Below are positions 8,263 through 17,220 of a stretch of DNA of 41,113 nucleotides, piece by piece. Below the pieces are notes generated by a model. That model worked only from the letters and a program-made list of their open reading frames with translations, was not told where the DNA came from and did no database searches. The position numbers were made by a program, and so were the translations under genes. The first letter of the stretch is position 1, and every line of letters starts with the position of its first letter. The stretch covers positions 46,327-87,439 of the forward strand of contig MNCI01009468.1 of the NCBI GenBank assembly GCA_015680685.1, in the 5' to 3' direction. The stretch comes from Gnetum montanum (lineage: Eukaryota > Streptophyta > Gnetopsida > Gnetales > Gnetaceae).

Positions 8263-10189
8263 GACATCCCAAAAAAAGGCCCAAAATGCTTCATTTTTTG
8301 AATTACTGAAGCCACCAGCTCCAAGGAAAAGTGCTGGTGAGACACTAGAGCTAGAGCAAGAGCAAGAAAATATGGTGGGGCCCACTGCAACTCAAATTGC
8401 AGATCCTAGCCAACTTCCAAGCACGGGGCCCAATCGACAACAAGAAGTAGGGCCTAGCATGAGCCAACAAGATCAACCATTGCCACCACTATAGGATTAT
8501 TGATCGTCAATGAGCCATCTCAAGGCCATCGCTGAGACAATCAGTTGGGGAAGCTGTGATGATGCTAATCTCTTCCACATTATCGACGACACTGTACAGC
8601 CCTTAGTTTCTATTAATCAGGTATGGGGTGAAGTATCCATTAAAATAAGAGGAGGGGAGACTCATTCGTCACAATAGATTTCAGGGAATGCTACATCTTT
8701 CTAGGTGCAATTGGAAACATGTGAAGGGGCCACAGTGATGGTCATGGAACACCAAGATGCAGTGGGAGCTGTAGAAGTGGTTGCAAACCACATCAAAGAA
8801 TCTTTTAACGTCCATGTTGTGCCATCAGCAAATTTCACAGGAACATGAGATGTTCAAACTTTGGCCAATCCCTCAATGACTCCTACAGAGCATGAGGATT
8901 TCCTTGATTGATTGCTGCAAATAGGACAAGTAATGATGTCATTGTTTGACATTCCACAAGACATCATAGCAGCACAATCAAACCTCATCTCCACCAAGGG
9001 AAAGCTAGTCATGGCAGAGATTAGGGCTGAGCACACAGAAATGGAGTTGTCAAAACTCTAGGAGAGTCTCTTCATGCTGCAAGATGCATAGCAAGACCCA
9101 TCTCGATTCATTCTCATAGACCAACTAGACACTTTCAAGATGGAGCAACCTAAGAAACTGTTGGTAGGAAGAGAAGGTTGATTGGGATGCCTCCAATGCA
9201 CAAGTGCAAACCTACATGCACGCCAAGGCACTCAGAGCCTTACAAGAAGAGAATAAATAACTTGCTACTAATAATCTCTGGTTGACCACTGTGGAAAAAC
9301 AGAAGAATGTTCTCAAGGAAAACTTTCAACAGTTATGAGAATAGTTGGTTAGGATCAGCCAAGACATGAACTATTTGGCCAGAGAAAATTGAACCCTCTC
9401 AATGGAGGAGGTATCCATAATCTATGAGAATACAGCCATTGAAATAAGTGCATGGCAAAACAAAGTCAAGTGGCATGAGAAATTAAAGAAGTAGTTCAAA
9501 GACTAGGTGGGAACGTACAAGCAAGTCATCAAGAAGGAGATTCATATGGCCAAGGACCACATCAATGCTTTTAGTGCTCAACACACTAATTAGTGGACAA
9601 TATTAGACACATATGCATTTGTCCACTAGGAAAAACTTAAAAGCTAGGACCTGTAGATTCAAGACATCATAAAGTACATGGAATTGGCACACATGTGGTA
9701 TGCCAATCTAGCCATGTTAATAGTAGGATGCTCAAGAATAGAGATCGAGAAGTAGTTAGTTGCCACCTACACAAAATATGAAGCAGAATTTGTGGAACAC
9801 AAAAAACATTACAAAAGCTATAAGTCACAAATTTTAAACTAGATATGGTTAAGACTAGCTACCAAGGCCAGAGAGATGTTGTAGCAAACTTGGCTTGACG
9901 GCTTACAGATTTTCAAGAGTACAAGGATAAAGCCAAAGCCTACAAGGAGGAATGATGGTTGTTTTTGGCTTGGTACATTAAAGCATATAAAATGTTCCTA
10001 CAACTACCATGCCCATGGGAGGTTCCAACTCTGCCAAACATTGGTGCATCATCATGGATGACACAAGATCCCCGAACAAAAGAGGAAAAGCTCTAGGCAC
10101 TACTTCAAAGTTATCAAATTCCAAAACCTAGAACATAGGACAAGGGGAAGCAACCCATGGAGGAGCCACTGCCACTCAGAACCACATGA
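8258..10189 (+). pseudogene. Accessory ORF of LTR retrotransposon, C-terminal part (plus copy)
   Basis: Continuation of 221-1069. It opens with MTSQKKAQNASFFELL (ATG 8261), runs through a Gln/Pro-rich segment ending 'QQDQPLPPL', then 'SMSHLKAIAETISWGSCDDA', 'VANHIKESFNV', 'EHEDFLD' and 'MSLFDIPQDIIAAQSNLIST', and later Lys/Glu/Gln-rich, coiled-coil-like stretches. It ends 'EEPLPLRTT' with TGA at 10187-10189. Each of these phrases has a counterpart in the minus copy (17221-19967). Many in-frame TAG codons stand where the other copy has CAG or CAA (for example before ALLQSYQ and before ESLF). The TAG at 9089-9091 is shared by both copies. The first frame (221-1069) and this one are offset by a base at the junction, so two proteins rather than one is possible. 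It is non-functional here; the family function is unknown. Confidence 0.7.
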
Positions 10190-10390
10190 GCCAAATAAAG
10201 TTTACAATTTTGCAATTTTTTAATTTTGTAATTTTATGTTGTGTCCCAATTTTGTTCTATTGAGTTCTCCACTATGGCATGAATAATTTCTTGTTAGTCA
10301 ATAATCCCATACCTATCCATTGTGTAATTGATGAGGTTTTTTCTCATTTTTTTTAACTCGAGGATGAGTTTTCATTCAATCATGGGGATA
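10190..10390 (+). other. 3' untranslated region and polypurine-tract region before the 3' LTR
   Basis: AT-rich sequence after the accessory ORF stop, ending in a purine-rich CATGGGGATA (10381-10390) directly before the LTR start TGATGAATTG. The minus copy has GGGGGTAT at the same place (about 17042-17050), so this is the likely plus-strand primer site. Confidence 0.65.
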
Positions 10391-10409
10391 TGATGAATTG
10401 TGATTCATT

Positions 10410-10502
10410 GGGCTTCGATATCGAACCCCGATATCAGATCTACGTTATTAGGTACACGATATCGCAACCTAAGTAACGATATTGGATACACAATATCGTG
10501 AC
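10410..10502 (+). promoter_or_regulatory. GATATC motif cluster in U3
   Basis: CGATATCG, CGATATCAG, ACGATATCGC, ACGATATTGG and CAATATCGTG follow each other within about 90 bp, just upstream of the TATA box. Both minus-strand LTRs have an equivalent cluster (about 16955-17020 and 24868-24935). They are likely U3 control elements; the binding factor is unknown. Confidence 0.55.
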
Positions 10503-10515
10503 TCCTGTGTGGGCC

Positions 10516-10523
10516 TATAAATA
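10516..10523 (+). promoter_or_regulatory. TATA box of plus-strand LTR
   Basis: TATAAATA in GGGCCTATAAATACACATG, 125 bp into the LTR. It is conserved in the minus copies at 16923-16930 and 24841-24848. Confidence 0.65.
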
Positions 10524-11249
10524 CACATGTAGGTGCATGGAGTAAAGAGTAGAAGGATAGGAAAGTTAGAGTAGTCTTTTAGTTTTTATTTTTAGTTCTT
10601 CTCAATCCTTTCTCCTGTTGCATGCTAGCAATGTGATGATTGTAATTGTACAACATCCTTTATTCAAGTGTGACGTACTTGGACATGCACATGACCAGAC
10701 ATAAAGATTGAGAATACTTCATCATTGTAGCATTCACTTAGATTAATTATTTAATTGTCATTGTTATTTATCATTATTAAACACAGAATGAGTACGACTT
10801 AATCATGAGCATCTATGTGTGACTACTTGGTATCCCAATAGCGTACTTGGGCCATGCGCTTGGTAATCCCAGTGGTAGTCATGCACGAGGCCTAAGATGT
10901 GTACAAATGATTAAGGAAAAAAGGCTCATCACACTTAGGCTAGCTTAGATTCTCTCTCTCTATCTCCTATTAGTTTAACTCTCTCTCTTCCCTTTCTTCC
11001 TAGTTTAATTAAAGATTATTTTCCATTGTCTCTAGGAACAACATTATTTTAGGAACACATCATATACCTCACTCTGGACTAAACCATATGTGACAAAGAA
11101 AATACTAGCGCAGGTAAGAAGACAATGAATTGCAATCAATGAGTAACTATCTAGATACCACAACTGGCCTATCTGCGAAGTTTGACCAGATCATGCATGA
11201 AACGCTCATATTTGTATGGTTGAGTGTAGGGGTACCTTGCCACTCATCA

Positions 11250-12060
11250 GTCTTTAAATTAGTTGGATTTGGAAGTGTAGATATTGCTTTTTCTTTTTCT
11301 TCATCCATCCTTATCCTATCCTTAGAAATAACATGTCCTAATACTATGCCATTTGTAACCATCAAATGACTCTTCTCCCAACTCAATTTTAGATTTTTAT
11401 TTATACATCTATCTAAAAAACATTCTAAATGTTGTAATGTTTCTTCATAAGTATTTCCATAAACCAAAAAATCATCCATAAATACTTCAACATAATCCTC
11501 TAACATATCAGAGAATACTAATATCATAGCTCTTTTAAAGGTAGTAGGTACTTTACAGAGACTAGAAGGCATTCGTTAGTAAGCAAAAGTTCCATATGGA
11601 TAGGTAAACATTATTTTATGTTGATCTTTGAGGGTGATGGCTACTTGATTTTAACCACTAAATCCATCCAAAAAAGTAGTAATCCTCATGCCCTTCTAGT
11701 TTTTCTAAAATTTGATTTATCTAAGGTAAAGAAAAATGATGATCTTTCTTTGTGTTTTGATTTAGTTTCTTATAATCCACACAAAGCCTCCATTTCCACC
11801 CTTTTTTGGAATTGCTATAATAGGGAAACTCATTTCATATCAGATCTTGGATAAATAATTCCTTCCTTCCAAAGTTCTTAAATCTCATCTTTAACAATTT
11901 TTTGAATGCAAGATTAATTCATTTTGGGGGAATTCTTATTGGTTTTACATTGTCTTCTAGATAGATATGATGTTGGAAGATGTTGGATGAGATTTCCTGA
12001 TGAAGGTCCTCATAACTCCATGCAAATGCCTTAAACTTTCTATGTAAGACTCCTAATAGT
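11250..12060 (-). pseudogene. Reverse transcriptase fragment of Athila-like pol
   Basis: The minus strand reads, in broken frames: 'AWSYEDL' with 'IYLEDNVKPIR' (about 11930-12030), then 'GWKWRLCVDYKKLNQNTKKDH' (about 11740-11810), 'TFLDGFSG.NQV', and 'MPSSLCKVPTTFKRAM' followed by 'YVEVFMDDFLVYGNTYEETL' (11390-11572), 'NLKLSWEKSHLMV' and 'GIVLGHVISKDRI'. These are reverse transcriptase motifs in the right order; FMDD is the catalytic pair-bearing box. The frame ends at 'LPNPTNLKTD' (11250), where a transposon LTR interrupts it, so thumb, RNase H and integrase are absent. In-frame stops and a frameshift near 11580-11600 make it non-functional. Confidence 0.9.
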
Positions 12061-12370
12061 TTTTCTTATTTCTCTTCAATAAGTTGGGAATTTATTATTA
12101 ATGGCTTATTATGATATAGGAAATTATACTTAAGTGTATTAGGTAATTCTCTAAGATCCAAAGAATCATTATTTCAAGGTTGAATTATTTCTCCAATATT
12201 CCTTAATCTCAAATTCAAAATTTGATTAAGGAGATCTTGTTGTTCTTTCATAGGGTCTAAAGGTCCTTCCTCACAATTGTTTAGTACTAGTGTTTCCCTA
12301 TCTTGTGCCATTGTTGAAGTGGATATTTTGTAGAGCATTCTTGCTTCTTTAAATTTTTTTTTAATTGGTC

Positions 12371-12780
12371 TTATTTTTCTATATCATATATGTTAAGCAT
12401 AAAAGTAAGATTAGCAAAAGATAATTGGAGTTGACTTGATCTACAATTAATTACTGCATCAACTATTGATAACCAAGTTCTACCTAGTTTTATGCGGAAA
12501 TAATTTAGATCTTTTACTTCCAAAACTATAAAATCAATCAAGTATTTTTCTTTTTCCACCTCTATTATCAAGTATTCTACTATTCTTATGGGTTTTATAT
12601 TAGAACCATCAGCCAAATATATTTTCTTATTCACTCCTTTTATATCTTTCAAATCGAGTGACCTAGCCATTTCTAGTGACATGATATTAATACTAGCTCC
12701 TAAATCCAATAGTACATTCCTAATAACTTGTCCATTTATTTTAACTGGAATGGTAGGAACTCCTAGATCTTAATATTTTA
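12371..12780 (-). pseudogene. Retropepsin (aspartic protease) of Athila-like element
   Basis: The minus strand reads 'TIPVKINGQVIRNVLLDLGA' then 'SINIMSLEMARSLDL', 'IYLADGSNIKPIRIVEYLII', 'FIVLEVKDLNYFRIKLGRTW' and 'DAVINCRSSQLQLSF'. This is the layout of plant Ty3/gypsy protease: a catalytic D-(S/T)-G-A loop, the 'LADGS' strand and the 'LGR.WL' end. The catalytic triplet here is D-L-G-A, so the usual Ser/Thr is missing and activity is doubtful. It cleaves Gag-Pol in intact relatives. It is placed between gag (right) and reverse transcriptase (left). Confidence 0.85.
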
Positions 12781-13374
12781 GGACTTCATGACTTTTTATA
12801 AGTTGAGAAACATTATCAACTAAATAAACTTGTTTAGGAATCTTCTCCTTTATTCTCCTAGTGCACAATTACCTTAAGTACTTAGCATAAAGACATGTGT
12901 CTTTTACTACTTGATCCAAAGAAATATGCAAATATAATTTACTAAACATTTTTCAAGATAGGCTTTAGTTGTAAAATCCTTTTGTCATCATTTAGAAAAA
13001 GGAGGTAAAATTATTTGTCAAGAGAATAATGATTGTTCTCTTTTCCTAGTTAGTTGATCTTTTCCTCCCTCATTTAATACTTGAGGTTGAACTTCTTCTT
13101 GTGTACCTATTTCTTGAAATCTCACATTCTTTTGGGGTTTAGGTTCAACTATTTTTCCACTCCTAGTGATGACAAAATGCAATTTTTACTTTCCCTTCCT
13201 TTGGGATGTAGGATTTGGTTCAAGTTGGGTCAGTAATTCATTCTTGGTTAGGTCTTGAAATCTTCTTCTTGTTTCACTCATGAACTATCTACTTTCTTCA
13301 ATGAAAGAAGTAAGTGTTTGGGTGAGTTTATCCAAATGTTCATTAGTTAGATTCTTAAATGGTTTGAAGTTATT
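12781..13374 (-). other. Gag-protease linker region, degenerate
   Basis: Low-complexity, Lys/Glu/Gln-rich coding potential on the minus strand broken by many stops. It joins the zinc-knuckle end of gag to the protease. No domain can be named. Confidence 0.4.
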
Positions 13375-14200
13375 TTAAGAATATTTTTGTTGGTAAGGTA
13401 GTCTTTGTGGAAGGTTCATTGTTGGTTGGCCTTTATATAGTTGAAAAGCCTTCACTAATTCTTGCATTTCCTCATGATAATATAATAAGGTTGGACAAGT
13501 GATACAATCATGTTGTGGACTATCATAAATGCTACATGCTTTACTTTGTATCACATAAGCTTGTTTCTTTATCAATTGTGTCAACCCATCTACTTTTTTA
13601 TTTAATTGTTCAATTTTCTAGGTCATGCCTTGCATAATGCTGGGTTTTTGCCATCTTTTTCTTTGATCTACTAATGAATCTATAGTTCTTCAACCATCTT
13701 TTGGTGTTACATGCAAATTCAAACTTTTGCATACAATAGGATAACAAGCCTTTTGCAAAGATTTGGATAAGTTGATGGGCTTGAAATCCATGCTTTAGAT
13801 TCCTTAAAAATAATTCTTTAAACCTATCAAAAGTACTTTCATTATTTTCATCTTCTTGTTGCATAAAGCTCATTAATTTCTTCCTTAATGAATATAGCCT
13901 ATCATTAGAGAGACATATTTGGAGAAAAGTATCTTTGAATTCATCCCATGAACTAATTTGTGTCCTAAGGGTTTGCAACGAAAAGTCAAATTTATCTATT
14001 ATGGTTGATTTAAAAGCAATCATTTTAGTTCTATCCTTACTTTAAGGTGCTAGCATGGATAATGTGGTTTCAAATTTTCTAATGTGAGGAACTAGATCTT
14101 CATCATTTTTTTCCTTAAATATAGGTAATAAATGAATTTTTTTAGCTTCTACATCTCTTCCTTGTGAAAAAACTAATGGTCATTGAGGTATGACTGATGT
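13375..14200 (-). pseudogene. Gag of Athila-like element with zinc-knuckle-like end
   Basis: The minus strand reads 'DLVPHIRKFET', then 'FSLQTLRTQISSWDEFKDTF' and 'LRKKLMSFMQQEDENNESTF' with 'DRFKELFLRNLKHGFQAHQL' (13610-14023), the core of Retrotrans_gag with its SW..F...F block followed by the 'R.....F.Q...E' block. After a stop, 13375-13584 reads 'ACSIYDSPQHDCITCPTLL', which resembles the C..C.S.QH....CP knuckle of Athila-type gag, with the second Cys replaced by Tyr. It forms the particle shell in intact elements. At least one frame break separates the two parts. Confidence 0.8.
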
Positions 14201-15099
14201 CCTTTGATTCAATAAATCCTTAAGAGTTTGTCCTTAGTAGGCCTATCCAATTGGAATATTGGAACTTAGACTACCAAAGGAAAGAGGAATTGAACCAAGA
14301 GTAAAAGGAGGAGGTGTATGGTATGAAGATGATTCCATTGTGAAAGTGGTAGTTGCTATTAGGGTCACAATAATTCCTAGTATAGAAACAGAGGCTAGTG
14401 GTGTAAATGGAGTTTGCAAATTTAAAGTATTTACAAGTTAGGTAGTTTCTCCTATTGTGGTTACATTAGTTAATATTTGGGTAGTATTTAGATTCTAGGA
14501 TCTTATCCCCATAGTTGAACTCATGGTTTGTATTGTATTGGTTGAAATGTCAAATAGAGAATTAAAAGATGTGAAAATTTGTATTTTGTTCTTTCTCCTC
14601 CTACTACAAAATTTTTCCCTGCCAAAGAGGAAGAATATTTGAGATTTGGTTGTATTTTTTCCTCTTGCTTTTGCTTTGAATTGGTTTGCGTACGTTTGTA
14701 AAGAATAAAAGTATTCGTAGAGGGTTGGATTCATGTCGGTTTCTTTATTGATTTCATTTAAGAATCACACTCTTCTTTGGCACATTTATGGGTTACTAAT
14801 CCTAAGGCTCTACAAATTGACTTAATTACTTCTACTATTACTACTTTAATTGTAAATTTCTTAATAGTTTCTATAGGTTGGGCAACAATAGGAGATGATT
14901 CTTGGGATCTCACTTTTTCCTTATTTTTAAATTTCTTCATACAAGAAGAAAATTTAAAGAAACCATTTCTAGGACTGCTCAACAAAAGAAAAGAAAATTA
15001 AATAAAATAGAAAGAAATTAAAGTTTACATAAAAAATATTAAATTTACAAAATGAATTTGAAAATGTACAAAACCCTTGATGACTATTAACTCTCCTAA
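14201..15099 (-). other. Leader and N-terminal gag region of Athila-like element
   Basis: Between primer site and gag core. Minus-strand open pieces at 14495-14734 (starting MNPTLYEYFYSLQTYANQFK) and 14758-14985 are in different frames and show Lys- and Ser/Thr-rich composition. They may be the decayed gag N-terminus. Nothing else is recognised. Confidence 0.4.
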
Positions 15100-15119
15100 C
15101 CTCCCAAGAAATGGTGCCA
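15100..15119 (-). promoter_or_regulatory. Primer-binding site, tRNA-Asp type, decayed
   Basis: The minus strand reads TGGCACCATTTCTTGGGAGG. The plant tRNA-Asp 3' end would pair with TGGCGCCGTTGCCGGGGA; most differences are G to A or C to T, as expected from deamination. It lies 3 bp inside the proposed LTR end TTGTCA (15123). Confidence 0.65.
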
Positions 15120-15122
15120 AAT

Positions 15123-15898
15123 TGACAAGCTAGCTAAAGTTTGGTGCTAAGTTATCTTAGTGGTTATCTTCATTGTAGAAATTTTCACCTTGTTTGTGAC
15201 TAACCTGCAAATTGTATCCATGGAGGAATGGTATAAAAATTAAAAATGTCATTAATAAAAATAACAATTAAATTTGAATTCAATTGAAAATGTCACACTT
15301 ATGACTGTTACTCATAAGTAAAATCAACAAAGCTTCACCTTAACTTCTAATATTAAGTTCAAAGATGAAAGTAGCTAATTAAATAAAATTTAATTACATA
15401 AATTTATCATAAATATAGAAGATCATAAAGGAGATGTCATCTAATTCATGACCTTGCTTTGCTGCCTCCATAGTGCAACAACTTCACACCCTTCGTACAT
15501 CAATGGTTGTTGACTATTACAAATCATCAACATTCTTCCTTAATAGTTTTAATACAAAACAGGTCTAATTTGGTGTGGGTTCTCTCTTGAGTTTCTCATT
15601 TCTTTCATACATAGTTGAGGTTCTTATTTATACTATAAGGGATTTACAATAATGTACAAAAATAATCATTTTGATAATTGATTGGTATCAAAGAATTTGA
15701 TAATAATAAATTCAAATATTTATCAAACTAAATTGGAAATTATGACATCCTCAATCATCAGTACAAATCACTTTTTCTATGCAAATCAATATCTTGGATT
15801 CTTCTTGAGACTTGCTTTGTTGAAATTCATGCTATCATTCCATATTTTAGCCATTGTGTTAATTGATATAATCACTATCGATCTATATCACTCCCACA
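15123..15898 (-). repeat. 5' LTR of Athila-like element (proposed limits)
   Basis: The inner edge is fixed by the primer site: minus-strand ...GCTAGCTTGTCA, then ATT, then the primer site. The outer edge is proposed at TGTGGGAGTGATATAG (15898) because it gives TG...CA ends and a 776-bp length; it cannot be confirmed since the partner LTR is outside the window. A TATAAATA box on the minus strand is at 15625-15632, and the rest is AT-rich and non-coding. Confidence 0.5.
15625..15632 (-). promoter_or_regulatory. TATA box of Athila-like LTR
   Basis: TATAAATA on the minus strand, in CCTTATAGTATAAATAAGAAC, about 270 bp from the proposed LTR start. Confidence 0.5.
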
Positions 15899-16366
15899 AT
15901 TTCCTATGATACATGAGCTTCAAAGAGAAATTAGTACTTATTGATGTAAATTTCCAAAATAAATTATCTTTGATAAATGAAAATAATAAAAAAAATGCTA
16001 GCTTATAATGTTAAAAACTAAAGAAATTTGGGATTTAACACATAGCATGGATGACTACGTAATCTTCTATAAGAAAGTCAATTTTGAGTTAATACAAAGA
16101 TTTGAATGGAGACTATAAGATATGATTTCTGAAATTATAGAACTCCAAATCATGGAAAATTATAAACAATTGAGATTCTAGAAAAGTCACATAGCCTTGG
16201 TGTTGGTACTCAAACCATAGTCCTTAGAAAGATATATGTGTGTGATCAAAACACATTTGATTATTGACCTAACATGCCTAGATATCAGACTTTGTCAAGT
16301 ATCTTACTTGATTAACTAAATTGAGGAAATCTTGAAGTATAAGTTATTCCTAACTTATAATAGTCT
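15899..16366. other. Flanking DNA between the Athila-like LTR and the next element
   Basis: AT-rich sequence with no reading frame of note on either strand and no repeat that I can relate to the rest of the window. It continues, after removal of the inserted element, at 24965. It is pre-insertion target DNA, possibly an even older repeat. Confidence 0.4.
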
Positions 16367-16371
16367 CTACC
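16367..16371. repeat. Target-site duplication CTACC, left copy
   Basis: CTACC directly precedes TGATGAGCA at 16372 and is repeated at 24960-24964 directly after TCATCA. It proves that 16372-24959 is one insertion. Confidence 0.9.
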
Positions 16372-17041
16372 TGATGAGCAACGAGGTACCCCTACACTCA
16401 ACCATACTAATACAAGCATGTATGCGCAATCTGGTCGAACTCTGTGGATGAANACTTAATCATCCTTATGCATCTTGGACTTTGTGTACTACTTCTAGGA
16501 TTACCAAGTACACATCACTCGATATACTACTTGATATGCTACTAGGTTACCATGTAGTTACACTTAAATGTTTGTGATTAAGATGTACTCATTCCACGTT
16601 AACAACAAGAATAGTAAATGATGATACAAGAAATATTAACTAAGAAAATAATAATAAATAATAAATAATTAAATAATTAAAAGCTAATTGAATGTTGCAA
16701 TGATGGAGTAATATCAATCTTTATTATTGATCATGGACATGTCCAAGTATGTCACACTTGAACAAAGGTTCTGTACAATTACAAGCATCACACTATGGGC
16801 ATGCACTTGGAAAAAGAACTGAAAACTAACTAAAAATTGACAAAAGACTCTACCTCAAAAGACTCAAGACTCTAACTACTCTAATCTCTTTTAATGCCTC
16901 CTCCCCATGTTCTTGAGTGCTATATTTATAACCTAACACAAGAATCACAATCTTATGTGTATAATATCATACCCAAGCTACGATACCGTGTACTCGATAT
17001 CGTGTACTTGATATTCAAGCTTGGAAAAGCATGATTTATCA
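16372..17041 (-). repeat. 3' LTR of minus accessory-ORF element
   Basis: On the minus strand it runs from TGATAAATCATGC (17041) to GCTCATCA (16372). It is clearly homologous to 10391-11249 and 24453-24959. It is 670 bp as assembled, but the single N at 16453 stands exactly where the plus-strand copy has about 250 more bases. TATA box at 16923-16930; GATATC motifs at about 16955-17020. Confidence 0.85.
16453..16453. other. Single N, probable collapsed gap in LTR
   Basis: Left of it the sequence matches LTR position about 11167 onward; right of it, it matches about 10917 and upstream (reverse complement). Roughly 250 bp between these points in the other copy are missing here. Confidence 0.6.
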
Positions 17042-17220
17042 TACCCCCATGACTGAATAAAAACTCATCCTCAAGTCAAAAAAATGAGGAAAAGGTTCAT
17101 TTAATTACATAGTGGATAGGTATGGGATTATTGAATGACTATAGATTATTTCATTCCACAGTGTGGGACTAGACAAGACAAAATCTAGACACCAACACAA
17201 AATACAAAATTTTCTAGAAC

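Larger units (their letters stand above)
10391..11249 (+). repeat. 3' LTR of plus-strand accessory-ORF element (859 bp)
   Basis: It starts TGATGA (10391) and ends TCATCA (11244-11249), a 6-bp perfect inverted end. It matches the reverse complement of 16372-17041 along most of its length, including the GATATC-rich U3, the TATAAATA box, the CAAGTGTGAC.TACTTGGACATG block and the terminal ATGGTTGAGTGTAGGGGTACC. About 250 bp (10918-11166) are not in the 16372 copy, where a single N stands at that point. After it the minus-strand reverse transcriptase frame resumes without homology to this family. Confidence 0.85.
11250..15898 (-). mobile_element. Truncated Athila/Tat-like Ty3/gypsy element, minus orientation
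   Basis: From right to left, in transcription order, it has LTR (15123-15898), a tRNA-Asp-type primer site (15100-15119), leader, gag, protease and the first part of reverse transcriptase. It stops abruptly at 11250, where the plus-strand element's LTR begins. The rest of reverse transcriptase, RNase H, integrase and the other LTR should lie left of the window. The reverse transcriptase has the 'EVFMDDF.VYG' form of the active-site box and a primer site matching tRNA-Asp, both usual in the Athila/Tat group. It carries many stop codons and frameshifts and is the oldest layer of the nest. Confidence 0.8.

Noticed and set aside
11147-11249. Reverse transcriptase frame continuing to 11147
   Set aside because: The last residues (after LKTD) are read from the inserted LTR on the opposite strand, not from pol.
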